From: an uncultured Bariatricus sp.
GTDB taxonomy: Bacteria > Bacillota > Clostridia > Lachnospirales > Lachnospiraceae
Assembly (NCBI GenBank): GCA_934307065.1
Contig: CAKRCD010000023.1
Location: 1-28,103, forward strand
DNA: 28,103 nucleotides
Direction of reading: 5' to 3'
A program made the translations under genes and the position numbers. Shown here one piece after another: positions 1 to 8,556 of the stretch. Numbering within the stretch: the first letter of the stretch is position 1; every line of letters begins with the position of its first letter. The notes beneath the pieces were generated by a model, which ran no database searches, was not told the origin of the DNA, and saw only the letters and a program-made list of their open reading frames with translations.

Positions 1-1439
1 CCCTCACCCTCGCCAAACTCAACTTTTACGTTGATATGTCCGTCTGGCTTTTTGTGGGAAAGCAGTACTACCGTCTCCACATGAACCGTATGCGGAAACA
101 TATCCACTGCACGTACTTTCTCCAGCTCATATCCGTTTCCACTTAAATATTTCAAATCTCTAGCCAGTGTTGCGGAGTCACAGCTTACATACACGATCCG
201 TTCCGGCTGCATGTTTACCATAGTTTGCAGTACGCTTTCTTCACAGCCTTTTCTTGGCGGATCTACAACTATCACATCTGCGTGTGCCGATTCGCCCGGG
301 TGGTCTTTGGCATACTGATCATAGTAAGACGGCAGCACTTCTTCTGCTTCTCCCACAAAGAATTCTGCATTCTGGATTCCATTAATCTCTGCATTTCTTC
401 TGGCATCTTCAATTGCCTGCGGAACTATTTCTACACCGTATACTTTCTTCGCTTTTTGTGCAAGGAAAAGGGAAATCGTTCCAATTCCACAATACACATC
501 CCACACAGTTTCATTTCCGGTAAGACCGGCATATTTCAGCGCCTGTCCATAAAGGACTTCTGTCTGAGCCGGATTGACCTGATAGAAGGACAGCGGTGAA
601 ATCTGGTATTTCACATTTCCAATATAGTCCGTAATATAGCTCTGTCCCCAGATGACATGAATCTGTTTTCCCATAATGACATTCGTATTTTCTTCATTGA
701 TACTGAGGGTAATACTTGTCATGCCCGGAATTTCCGCCAGAACTTCTGCCAGTTTTTCGCTGTGCGGCAGCTTCGTTCCATTAATTATAAGACAGACCAT
801 AATTTCCCTGGTTGCAAATCCCTCACGAATCAGAACATGACGAACCAGACCTTTGCGGGTTTCTTCGTCATAGGCAGTCAGCTTATACTGATTCATAAAT
901 GCAAGGATCTTCTCTAGAATGACCTGATTCATTTCTGAGCCAAGTGCGCAATCTAAGTTCGGAATAATCTGATGGGTTCTTCCTGCATAGAATCCTGCAA
1001 TCAGGTTTCCCTCTTTATCAGTGCCCATCGGATATTGTGCCTTATTCCGATAATGAAACGGTTCTTCCATTCCACCGATTGGTTCCATGATTTCATCTAT
1101 AAATTCTTCTGCGAATCCTCCAATCCGAATCAGATTCCCACGCACTTTATTTTTTTTAAATTCCAACTGTTTTGAATAAGAAAGGGCCTGAATCTGGCAT
1201 CCGCCGCAGGTTCGTGCAACGGAGCAGACAGGCTCTACTCTGTCCGGTGATGGTGTGAGAAGCTTCATAAGCCGCGCATAGCCATACTGTCTTTTTGCTT
1301 TCATAATCTTTACTTCCGCCACATCTCCGATTAATGTGTCTTTCACAAAGAGGGTAAATCCATCTACCTTGCCGATTCCCTCTCCGTCTACACCCATATC
1401 CGTAATTTCAACAGTTAATATATCATTCTTTTTAAACAT
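1..1439 (-). CDS. rlmD: 23S rRNA (uracil-C5)-methyltransferase RlmD/RumA family, C-terminus cut by window edge
   Basis: SAM-dependent methyltransferase that makes 5-methyluridine in 23S rRNA. The reading frame stays open from an ATG at 1437-1439 to the left edge (479 codons). An N-terminal TRAM-like segment begins MFKKNDILTVEI. A four-cysteine iron-sulfur pattern follows (C...CGGC near residue 90, with a later Cys in NLDCALG), then the SAM-binding VYCGIGTISLFLA and the PPRKG motif. The nucleophile sits in VYVSCDSATLARDL (Cys420, codon 180-182). In E. coli RumA the protein ends soon after this motif. Here the frame continues past HINVKVEFGEG, consistent with the C-terminal extension I recall from clostridial homologues. 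The RBS is AAGGAAG, 6 bases from the ATG. It is the last visible gene of the minus-strand htrA-like/yhaM/rlmD group. RlmCD versus RlmD specificity cannot be told from sequence. Confidence 0.9.
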   Translation of the reverse strand, partial: MFKKNDILTVEITDMGVDGEGIGKVDGFTLFVKDTLIGDVAEVKIMKAKRQYGYARLMKLLTPSPDRVEPVCSVARTCGGCQIQALSYSKQLEFKKNKVRGNLIRIGGFAEEFIDEIMEPIGGMEEPFHYRNKAQYPMGTDKEGNLIAGFYAGRTHQIIPNLDCALGSEMNQVILEKILAFMNQYKLTAYDEETRKGLVRHVLIREGFATREIMVCLIINGTKLPHSEKLAEVLAEIPGMTSITLSINEENTNVIMGKQIHVIWGQSYITDYIGNVKYQISPLSFYQVNPAQTEVLYGQALKYAGLTGNETVWDVYCGIGTISLFLAQKAKKVYGVEIVPQAIEDARRNAEINGIQNAEFFVGEAEEVLPSYYDQYAKDHPGESAHADVIVVDPPRKGCEESVLQTMVNMQPERIVYVSCDSATLARDLKYLSGNGYELEKVRAVDMFPHTVHVETVVLLSHKKPDGHINVKVEFGEGE

Positions 1440-1500
1440 AAATATCTTCCTTAAATCCCCGCTTCCTAAATACTCGCTTCGCCAAAATACCTGCTTCCTT
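1440..1500 (-). repeat. Four imperfect tandem purine-rich repeats in front of rlmD
   Basis: Read on the minus strand, the leader between yhaM and rlmD is built of four head-to-tail units of 17, 17, 16 and 11 bases (1484-1500, 1467-1483, 1451-1466, 1440-1450). Each contains a GGAAG or CGAAG core followed by a T-rich end, with consensus near GGAAGCGAGTATTTA. The last unit provides the ribosome binding site of rlmD. Confidence 0.55.
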
Positions 1501-1514
1501 ATATGCTAATTTTG

Positions 1515-2456
1515 CTAAATGCTTGTCTTTCTTAAATTCGAGTCAAACAGACGGTTAAATCCAAGCCAGTCTTTTGTATCCTTCTCTTTAAATACCTCGA
1601 TTAAGGTCTGCATTTTTGCATCTGTATTGTCTGCAAAATTAAGAGCAAGTGCCTCTGCAAGTGCCGGTTTTTTCGGGGAGCCGAATTCCAGTTCCCCATG
1701 ATGTGCAAGAATGCAATGTTTCAGCTCGCTTGCAAGCTTTGGTGGAAAATCCGGGATTTTGCGGATGGCATCTGACATCATTTCGGTTCCGATTACAATA
1801 TGACCAAGAAGCTGTCCGTCATCTGTATAATCATTTTCCGGGAAAGTAGACAATTCTTTTGTCTTTCCAATATCATGGCAAATGGCTGCCGTAAACAGCA
1901 AATCCTTATTCAAAATCGGGTATGCGCCCACATAATATTCACAAAGCTTCACTACACTCAAGGTATGCTCCAGAAGACCACCCGCAAATCCGTGATGTAC
2001 ACTCTTAGCCGCGGAATGAGCCTTAAAGCTCTTAATAAACTCGGTATCATTTACAAAATAATACTGCAAAACCTGCTGTAAATATGGATTTTCGACCTGC
2101 TTAATATATCCCAGCAGCTCTTCATACATGCCATCTACACTTTTCTCGCTTGTCGGCATATAGTCTGCCGCATTATATTCTTCTTCACTCGCCACACGGA
2201 TCTGCTTGATATTTAACTGCAAATTTCCATTATAAGAAATCACTTCGCCATATACATCGATAAAATCTTTCTCATCGTAATCTGAAATTCCATGTGAATT
2301 CGGATCCCATACTTTTCCGTCCAATGTGCCCGTCTTATCTTGTAAAATCAAGTTGTCATACGGCTTCCCGTTTCTGGTCTCTGCGCTTCGTTTCCCTTTG
2401 CATAAATAAATTTCCCGAATGGTGTCCCCTTCGTGCAACGTATTGATATATTTCAT
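1515..2456 (-). CDS. yhaM: 3'-5' exoribonuclease YhaM family (OB fold + HD domain)
   Basis: Predicted cytoplasmic 3'-5' exonuclease for RNA, and possibly single-stranded DNA, as described for Bacillus YhaM. The 313 residues match the family length of about 314. An N-terminal OB-fold nucleic-acid domain covers roughly residues 1-90. An HD-type metal phosphohydrolase domain follows with His154/His155, His164, the HD pair His194-Asp195 (ICHDIGK), His252/His253 and Asp277. I start at the ATG at 2454-2456 because GAGGAAGG lies 4 bases upstream. A TTG start 12 codons earlier would overlap the preceding gene and has no such site. It lies 19 bases after the HtrA-like gene and 75 before rlmD, so the three are probably co-transcribed. 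Confidence 0.92.
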   Translation of the reverse strand: MKYINTLHEGDTIREIYLCKGKRSAETRNGKPYDNLILQDKTGTLDGKVWDPNSHGISDYDEKDFIDVYGEVISYNGNLQLNIKQIRVASEEEYNAADYMPTSEKSVDGMYEELLGYIKQVENPYLQQVLQYYFVNDTEFIKSFKAHSAAKSVHHGFAGGLLEHTLSVVKLCEYYVGAYPILNKDLLFTAAICHDIGKTKELSTFPENDYTDDGQLLGHIVIGTEMMSDAIRKIPDFPPKLASELKHCILAHHGELEFGSPKKPALAEALALNFADNTDAKMQTLIEVFKEKDTKDWLGFNRLFDSNLRKTSI

Positions 2457-2475
2457 CTTACCTTCCTCTATTTCT

Positions 2476-3768
2476 TTATTCCTTATTTCCAACCGTAACT
2501 ATAAACGGAACTTCTACATATTCTTCTGCACCCATCCGCTGTACAGTCAGCTTTATTTCTTCACCGTTTTTGTATTTCGATAGCTGGTTTTGATATTCAT
2601 AAAGTGTCTGAATATCCTTGTTACCCATTTTTACAATCACATCTCCGCTTTGAATCCCTGCATCCATAGCCGGTGAATCAGCTTCAATCTCTTTGATATA
2701 AATTCCTTGTGGAATCCCCTGATTCTCTGAGATTTCTTCCGTCACTTCAATTCCCCAGATCCCCAGATACGGCACACCATTCCCATTAGACAGCAATTCG
2801 ATAATCTCTTTAATTCCGGAAATCGCATATCCTGTAACCAGATTCTTACTGTCTTTTCCCGTCAGCATCTGGTCCGCAATTCCAATTACTTCTCCATCTA
2901 CATTAAATAAAATACTGCTGCCATTTTCTGCTGCAGTGATATCTGTTGTCAGCAGACGGTACTGCCGGTCCGCTAAACTAATATAGTTTCCGGTAGAGCT
3001 GATAATACCATAACCGGATCCTTCCGCATATCCGAACTGATTTCCAAGCGTAATAACCGGCATTCCTTTACTCATCAGATTGGAATTACCAAGTATGGCT
3101 TCCGTAATCTGATTCTTTGTGGAATCTTTTAACGCACTGGTACTCACAGAGAGAATTGCAATTTGGGAATTTTTATCTTCTTTTTTCAAAGTTGCCGTAT
3201 AGGCTCTGTGGTCGCAGAAAGTAATCGTCAAATTACCTTCATTTTCCAGAATGCGTGCAGGGGCTGCAATTAAAACCTCCAACCAGTTCTTCCAAATGAT
3301 GACGCCCGATACACTGTCTGGGTTCTCTTCCTTTGATTCCAACGAGATGTTATCTTCCAATGTTTCTACTGTCACAACGCATTTTCCTGCTTCTGTTGCA
3401 ACATCTGTCAGAGACTTCTGCATTTCCCGGTAGTTTTCTACGGTAAATACTTTCTGTTTCTCCTGCCCTTGACCTGGATCTTCTTCCCCGGTTACCGTTT
3501 CATCCTCTTCCGCATTTTCGTCTTCGGGAATGGTAACTTTCTCCTGCTTCTTCAGAAAAACAGACTCCGCCAAAGGCTTACATACTGCAAATGCCACGCA
3601 CGCAACCACACCAAAAACAAGCCCTTTTACGGCAGTCCGGAAAAGGCCTCCTACAATTCTTCTTGGTTTATTCTGTTCATCCTTAAATGTTTCCTTCAGA
3701 AAAGAATACGGTGCTTCTTTATGCTCCTCTTTCTCTGGTTCTTGCTCCTCTTTCCAGTCATTATCCAT
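2476..3768 (-). CDS. HtrA/DegP-like membrane-anchored PDZ protein, catalytic triad apparently lost (pseudoprotease)
   Basis: 430-residue protein with a charged cytoplasmic N-terminus, one membrane segment (about 45-65), an acidic linker, a trypsin-like S1C domain (about 105-325) and a C-terminal PDZ domain (about 334-425, GIYIKEIEADSPAMDAGIQ). The overall HtrA layout is clear, including DGEVIGIADQ and a TDI block. The catalytic positions do not fit. The usual TNNHV histidine block reads LIAAPARI (about 166-173). The usual TDLAVL aspartate block reads NSQIAIL (about 200-206). The usual GNSGGP serine block reads ENGSSIL (281-287). It is therefore probably not a protease. The ATG at 3768 has AGGAG 9 bases upstream; a TTG two codons earlier is too close to that site. 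It is the first gene of the minus-strand group and has its own promoter. Confidence 0.85.
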   Translation of the reverse strand: MDNDWKEEQEPEKEEHKEAPYSFLKETFKDEQNKPRRIVGGLFRTAVKGLVFGVVACVAFAVCKPLAESVFLKKQEKVTIPEDENAEEDETVTGEEDPGQGQEKQKVFTVENYREMQKSLTDVATEAGKCVVTVETLEDNISLESKEENPDSVSGVIIWKNWLEVLIAAPARILENEGNLTITFCDHRAYTATLKKEDKNSQIAILSVSTSALKDSTKNQITEAILGNSNLMSKGMPVITLGNQFGYAEGSGYGIISSTGNYISLADRQYRLLTTDITAAENGSSILFNVDGEVIGIADQMLTGKDSKNLVTGYAISGIKEIIELLSNGNGVPYLGIWGIEVTEEISENQGIPQGIYIKEIEADSPAMDAGIQSGDVIVKMGNKDIQTLYEYQNQLSKYKNGEEIKLTVQRMGAEEYVEVPFIVTVGNKE

Positions 3769-3860
3769 ATACAAGCTCTCCTATATTTCAAAGCTTCTCA
3801 GCAAGTAACTCTCATTTTGCTGCTGCCTGGGCAACAAAAAAATCCAGTGAATCTTTTTTT

Positions 3861-3889
3861 AGTATACATGATTCCGCAGAATTGTTCAA
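3861..3889 (-). promoter_or_regulatory. Sigma-A-type promoter for the HtrA-like/yhaM/rlmD group
   Basis: On the minus strand TTGAAC (3884-3889) is followed after exactly 17 bases by TATACT (3861-3866). The predicted start lies roughly 85-90 bases upstream of the HtrA-like ATG. Found by eye, not tested. Confidence 0.5.
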
Positions 3890-3979
3890 TGCTAATCAAA
3901 TTTTCTGCTTTGCACTTTTCTTTCTATATCAAATACGGTAAAATAAAATTAGTATACACATTATGAGGTGACTTATTTT

Positions 3980-6355
3980 ATGAATCAGAAAACACTGACT
4001 AAATTAGAATTTAACAAAATCATAGATCTTCTTATAGAACATGCCTCCTCTATGGGTGGCAAGCACGCATGCAAACACATCAAAGTCATGACAGACTTGT
4101 CTGCAATTAATACTGCCCAGGAACAGACTGCTGCCGCATTTACACGGATTATCAAAAAAGGGCATTTATCCTTCAGTGGCTGTTATGCGGTATCTGACTC
4201 CTTAAAACGTCTGGAAGTAGGCAGCGCTCTCACAGCGCCGGAACTGCTTCGTATCGGAAAGTTGCTCAAAGTGACCGCACATGCGAAAACCTACGGGCAT
4301 CACGATAAGATAGATGAAAGGAACGACTGTCTGGACATTTTTTTCGAGTCACTGACTCCGCTCACACAGGTCTGTTCGGAAATTGACCGCTGTATTATCA
4401 GCGAGGATGAAATCAGCGACGATGCAAGTGCAAATTTAAAGCAAATCCGCCGCCGTATTGGTGGCATGAATGACAAGATCCACTCTACTTTGACCGGATT
4501 ATTAAATGGCTCCATGCGAAGCTATTTACAGGATGCTATCATTACCATGCGTGGTGACCGCTACTGCCTTCCGGTTAAAGCAGAATATCGTAATCAGGTA
4601 AATGGAATGATTCACGACCAGTCCTCCACCGGTTCCACTTTATTCATCGAGCCCATGGCGATTGTGAAATTAAACAATGATTTAAAAGAACTATATCGTC
4701 AGGAGCAGGAGGAAATTCAGGTAATTCTCGCACGCATCAGTGAAGATGTTGCTGCGTATGTAAATGAAATCCGCATAAACTATAAGACATTAACGGAACT
4801 GGATTTTATCTTTGCAAGGGGCTGTCTGGCTTTGGATATGAATGCCAGCCGCCCGGTTTTCAATCAGGAAGGACGAATCCGCATCCGGGAAGGACGCCAT
4901 CCGCTTTTGGATAAGAAGCGTGTAGTTCCGATTTCACTGACTCTGGGAGACACCTTCGACCTGTTAATTGTAACCGGTCCAAATACAGGCGGGAAAACCG
5001 TATCCTTAAAAACAGTCGGACTTTTTACCCTTATGGGACAGGCAGGACTACACATTCCGGCTCTGGAACGTTCGGAACTGGCCGTATTTAAGAAAGTATT
5101 TGCCGATATCGGAGATGAACAGAGTATTGAACAATCCTTAAGTACCTTCTCCTCTCATATGACAAATATTGTTTCGTTCCTGAAACATGTGGATAAAGAT
5201 TCTCTGGTACTTTTTGATGAACTTGGTGCCGGAACTGACCCTACAGAGGGTGCTGCACTGGCAACCTCTATCTTGTCTTATCTGCACAATCAGGGAATCC
5301 GCACCATGGCGACCACCCATTACAGCGAGTTAAAGATCTATGCACTCTCTACTCCGGGTGTAGAAAATGCCTGTTGCGAATTTAATGTAGAAACCTTAAG
5401 TCCAACCTACCACCTGCTGATTGGTATTCCGGGCAAAAGTAATGCCTTTGCCATTTCAGAAAAATTAGGACTTCCTTCCTATATTATCGATGATGCCAAA
5501 TCCCGGTTAAGTGAGCAAGATGAATCCTTCGAAGATGTGCTGACAGACTTGGAAGAAAAACGACGCACCATAGAGAAAGAGCACTCTGAAATTGCCAACT
5601 ACCGCAGAGAAATGGAACGTCTGAAATCAGAAATGGATGCCAAGCAGGAGAAACTGGACGCACAGCGTGACCGCATTATCCGTGAGGCAAATGAAAAGGC
5701 AACCGCGATTGTCCGTGAAGCCAAAGATTTTGCAGATGAAACCATGAAAAGCTTCCGCAAATTTGGCAAAGAAAGTATTTCTGCTTCTGAAATGGAAAAA
5801 GAGCGGGAGCGGATTCGTAAACAGCTTGCCAAAACACAAAATACAACAAAATTAGAAGTGAAAAAGCCGAAAAAACAGCACAAAGCCAGTGATTTCCACT
5901 TAGGTGACTCTGTAAAAGTACTGAGCATGAACCTGACCGGCTCTGTTACTTCTCTTCCGGATGCAAAGGGAAATCTGTTTGTACAGATGGGTATTCTCCG
6001 TTCCCAGGTAAATATTTCAGACCTTGAAATTATGGAAGAACCGCTTACCGTAACAGCAAAACAAATGCGTCGTACTTCCACCGGCAAAATGAAAATGGGC
6101 AAATCCATGTCTGTCAGCCCGGAAATCAATTTATTGGGAAAAACAGTAGATGAAGCCATTGCCGTTCTGGATAAATATCTGGACGATGCCTATATTGCCC
6201 ATGTAAGCCCGGTGCGAATTGTACACGGAAAAGGTACGGGTGCTCTCAGAAATGGAATCCACCAGTATCTGCGCCGTCAGAAAAATATCGCGTCCTTCCG
6301 CCTTGGCGCTTTTGGTGAAGGAGATGCCGGAGTTACAATCGTAGAATTTAAATAG
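3980..6355 (+). CDS. mutS2: MutS2 family ATPase with KOW and Smr domains
   Basis: 791-residue MutS2, the family's usual size. It has a MutS-like clamp region, an ABC-type ATPase with Walker A GPNTGGKT (333-340) and Walker B LVLFDELGAGTDP (from 409), a long charged coiled coil (about 515-620), a KOW-like segment (about 638-685) and a C-terminal Smr domain with HGKGTG (from His749). MutS2 was first described as suppressing recombination and in Bacillus also splits collided ribosomes. The LDLR motif at the start of many Smr domains reads INLL here (716-719). I use the ATG at 3980 because GAGGTG lies 9 bases upstream and includes the GTG at 3968 that would otherwise be a start. Only 18 bases separate it from the response regulator, so they likely share a transcript. 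Confidence 0.95.
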   Translation: MNQKTLTKLEFNKIIDLLIEHASSMGGKHACKHIKVMTDLSAINTAQEQTAAAFTRIIKKGHLSFSGCYAVSDSLKRLEVGSALTAPELLRIGKLLKVTAHAKTYGHHDKIDERNDCLDIFFESLTPLTQVCSEIDRCIISEDEISDDASANLKQIRRRIGGMNDKIHSTLTGLLNGSMRSYLQDAIITMRGDRYCLPVKAEYRNQVNGMIHDQSSTGSTLFIEPMAIVKLNNDLKELYRQEQEEIQVILARISEDVAAYVNEIRINYKTLTELDFIFARGCLALDMNASRPVFNQEGRIRIREGRHPLLDKKRVVPISLTLGDTFDLLIVTGPNTGGKTVSLKTVGLFTLMGQAGLHIPALERSELAVFKKVFADIGDEQSIEQSLSTFSSHMTNIVSFLKHVDKDSLVLFDELGAGTDPTEGAALATSILSYLHNQGIRTMATTHYSELKIYALSTPGVENACCEFNVETLSPTYHLLIGIPGKSNAFAISEKLGLPSYIIDDAKSRLSEQDESFEDVLTDLEEKRRTIEKEHSEIANYRREMERLKSEMDAKQEKLDAQRDRIIREANEKATAIVREAKDFADETMKSFRKFGKESISASEMEKERERIRKQLAKTQNTTKLEVKKPKKQHKASDFHLGDSVKVLSMNLTGSVTSLPDAKGNLFVQMGILRSQVNISDLEIMEEPLTVTAKQMRRTSTGKMKMGKSMSVSPEINLLGKTVDEAIAVLDKYLDDAYIAHVSPVRIVHGKGTGALRNGIHQYLRRQKNIASFRLGAFGEGDAGVTIVEFK

Positions 6356-6373
6356 TGCCAGAAAGGAGTTATT

Positions 6374-7081
6374 ATGACAACCAAACAGAAAATCTTAATC
6401 GTTGATGACGATGAAAATATTGCAGAACTGATTTCTCTGTATCTCGCAAAGGAATGTTTTGATACGATGATGGTTCATAATGGAATGGATGCTATTTCTG
6501 CCTTTGATACTTATCAGCCAAATCTGATTCTATTGGATTTGATGCTTCCCGGCATTGACGGCTATCAAGTATGCAGGGAAATCCGTGGTAAATCCAATGT
6601 ACCGATTATCATGCTCTCTGCCAAAGGGGAAGTATTTGACAAAGTGCTCGGACTTGAACTGGGTGCCGATGACTATATTATCAAGCCTTTTGACTCAAAA
6701 GAACTGGTTGCACGTGTAAAAGCAGTCCTGCGCCGCTACCAGCCTCAGCCTGCCGCTGCCGAGTCTGCACCTAAGCCTCAAGGAAAATGTGTGGAATATC
6801 CGGGAATTATCATTAATCTTACCAACTACTCTGTTATGGTGGATGGGAAAAATGTAGAAATGCCTCCAAAGGAACTGGAGCTGCTATATTTCCTGGCAGC
6901 TTCTCCGAACCAGGTATTTACCCGTGAACAGCTTCTGGACCAGCTTTGGGGATATGAATACATTGGAGATACCCGCACAGTAGATGTACATATTAAGCGG
7001 CTCCGTGAAAAAGTGAAGGACCATCCTACATGGAAGTTAAGCACCGTATGGGGAATCGGCTATAAATTCGAGGTGAAATAA
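6374..7081 (+). CDS. OmpR/PhoB-family response regulator
   Basis: 235-residue DNA-binding response regulator. The receiver domain (about 6-120) has the acidic DDD cluster at 11-13, phospho-acceptor Asp55 (LILLDLMLPG), Ser83 and the conserved Lys in IIKPF. A proline- and alanine-rich linker leads to a winged-helix output domain (about 132-233; REQLLDQLWGYEY, TVDVHIKRLREKV, GIGYKFE). An AGGAG lies 7 bases before the ATG. Its stop overlaps the kinase start by one base (TAATG), indicating translational coupling. The output domain is of a type that binds direct repeats about 10 bp apart. Such repeats occur upstream of the neighbouring binding-protein gene. Confidence 0.95.
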   Translation: MTTKQKILIVDDDENIAELISLYLAKECFDTMMVHNGMDAISAFDTYQPNLILLDLMLPGIDGYQVCREIRGKSNVPIIMLSAKGEVFDKVLGLELGADDYIIKPFDSKELVARVKAVLRRYQPQPAAAESAPKPQGKCVEYPGIIINLTNYSVMVDGKNVEMPPKELELLYFLAASPNQVFTREQLLDQLWGYEYIGDTRTVDVHIKRLREKVKDHPTWKLSTVWGIGYKFEVK

Positions 7082-8493
7082 TGCGCAGTACTCTTTATCT
7101 GAAATTTATTCTGCTTTATATTATATTGGGATTTTTAAGCTTTTTCACAGTAAGTGCACTATCCTCCCCTCTGGTAACAGGTTATCTGGAAAAAGATGCT
7201 GCCGGAACCCTCTATCAAAGTGCCAGCCTTACGTCCACCGATTATTTGTCCAAGTATTTTTCAGAGGAGACTTCTATTACCGATGTCTATACTCAGTTAA
7301 AAGGAATGAGCTCTTACCTTCAGGCTACTGTCTGGTTTGTAGAAAAGGATGGAAGCATGATTGCCTCTGCCCACACAAAGGATGTAACCTCGGTTCCGTC
7401 CTCAATCAAAGATTTTAATCCTGTAGAAGCCGGTGGAAGTCAGTATATGACAGGTACTTACCACAACTACTTTAATGAAGAAGTGATTACCGTAATCACT
7501 CCGGTTACACAACAGTTTGTTACCAAGGGATATCTGTTAATCCACAAGCCCTATCGTGCGGTAAATGAACTGAAAAATTTCTTCATACAGCGTCTGCTTA
7601 TTATGGTACTGTGCGTGTATCTGTTTTCGTTTATTATTTTGTTCGGGATTCATTTTTTCATTTACCGGCCACTACGCAAAATTACCGAAGCAGCCACCCA
7701 ATATGCCTCCGGCAATCTGGATGTTGTAATTCCGGTAAATTCACAGGACGAAATGGGATATTTATCTGCCTCCCTCAACTATATGTCTGCCCAATTAAAG
7801 GACATGGAAGATTATCAAAAAAAATTTGTCGCAAATGTATCCCATGATTTTCGCTCTCCACTTACCTCGATAAAGGGCTATGTGGAAGCCATGGCCGATG
7901 GAACTATACCCGTAGAAATGCAGGATAAATATTTAAACATCATTTTATTTGAAACAGAGCGTCTGACCGATTTAACAAAAGACTTACTGACATTAAACGA
8001 ATTTGACACCAAACATTTATTACTCGATAAAACAGAATTTGACATTCAACAGCTTATTAAAGATACCGCTGCCAGTTTCGAAGGCACTTGTACGGGCAAG
8101 CGAATCACCATTGATTTACTGTTTGCCTCACGCACACTCATCGTATTTGCTGACAAAAGAAAAATCCAACAGGTACTATATAACCTGTTAGATAATGCCA
8201 TCAAATTCAGCGAGTTTGACTCTTCTATCACAATCGAAACCACAGAACGCGGCGAGAAGGCATTTATCTCTGTAAAGGATAATGGAATCGGAATTCCACG
8301 TCAGAGTCTGAATAAGATTTGGGAACGTTTTTACAAAACAGACCTTTCCCGCGGCAAAGATAAAAAAGGAACCGGACTTGGGCTTTCCATTGTCAAAGAA
8401 ATCATTCAGGCACATAATGAAAATATCAATGTTATCAGTACCGAAGGTGTCGGCACGGAATTTGTTTTTTCTCTGCCAAAAATAAAAAGATAG
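7081..8493 (+). CDS. Membrane sensor histidine kinase
   Basis: 470-residue kinase, partner of the response regulator it overlaps. A first membrane segment (about 8-28) and a second (about 172-195) flank an extracellular sensing region of about 140 residues with no motif I recognise. A HAMP linker follows (about 196-248). The HisKA box NVSHDFRSPLTSIKGY carries phospho-acceptor His255. The ATPase part shows the N box NLLDNAIKFS, the G1 box DNGIGIP, an F box around WERFYKTD and the G2 box GTGLGLSIVKE. All catalytic elements look intact. Its ligand is unknown. A strong terminator follows within a few bases, so it ends the mutS2-regulator-kinase transcript. Confidence 0.95.
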   Translation: MRSTLYLKFILLYIILGFLSFFTVSALSSPLVTGYLEKDAAGTLYQSASLTSTDYLSKYFSEETSITDVYTQLKGMSSYLQATVWFVEKDGSMIASAHTKDVTSVPSSIKDFNPVEAGGSQYMTGTYHNYFNEEVITVITPVTQQFVTKGYLLIHKPYRAVNELKNFFIQRLLIMVLCVYLFSFIILFGIHFFIYRPLRKITEAATQYASGNLDVVIPVNSQDEMGYLSASLNYMSAQLKDMEDYQKKFVANVSHDFRSPLTSIKGYVEAMADGTIPVEMQDKYLNIILFETERLTDLTKDLLTLNEFDTKHLLLDKTEFDIQQLIKDTAASFEGTCTGKRITIDLLFASRTLIVFADKRKIQQVLYNLLDNAIKFSEFDSSITIETTERGEKAFISVKDNGIGIPRQSLNKIWERFYKTDLSRGKDKKGTGLGLSIVKEIIQAHNENINVISTEGVGTEFVFSLPKIKR

Positions 8494-8526
8494 AATCCAC
8501 TTTCAAGGTGTGATTCTATCTTTTTT
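8489..8526. terminator. Bidirectional rho-independent terminator
   Basis: GATAGAATC (8489-8497) pairs with GATTCTATC (8512-8520), extended inward by CAC/GTG with one unpaired T. Six T follow on the plus strand, and an A-rich run precedes it that gives a T run on the minus strand. It lies between the convergent kinase and binding-protein genes and can serve both. Confidence 0.85.
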
Positions 8527-8556
8527 ATACTGTGTGCTATTATTTATGTATGATAT

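Noticed and set aside
225..1175. Several plus-strand open frames opposite rlmD
   Set aside because: They are antisense to a continuous, motif-rich rlmD frame and resemble no protein family.
3841..3860. A/T-run hairpin upstream of the HtrA-like gene, considered as a terminator or attenuator
   Set aside because: Only the A and T runs pair; there is no GC stem.
3859..3958. Two copies of TTAGTATACA 90 bp apart upstream of mutS2, considered as an operator pair
   Set aside because: The first copy is explained by the -10 box of the minus-strand promoter. The second could be chance in AT-rich DNA.
5599..6159. 186-codon open frame on the minus strand inside mutS2
   Set aside because: It lies wholly opposite the coiled-coil/KOW coding part of mutS2 and has a Ser/Arg/Phe-rich composition typical of an antisense shadow, without a ribosome site or recognisable domain.
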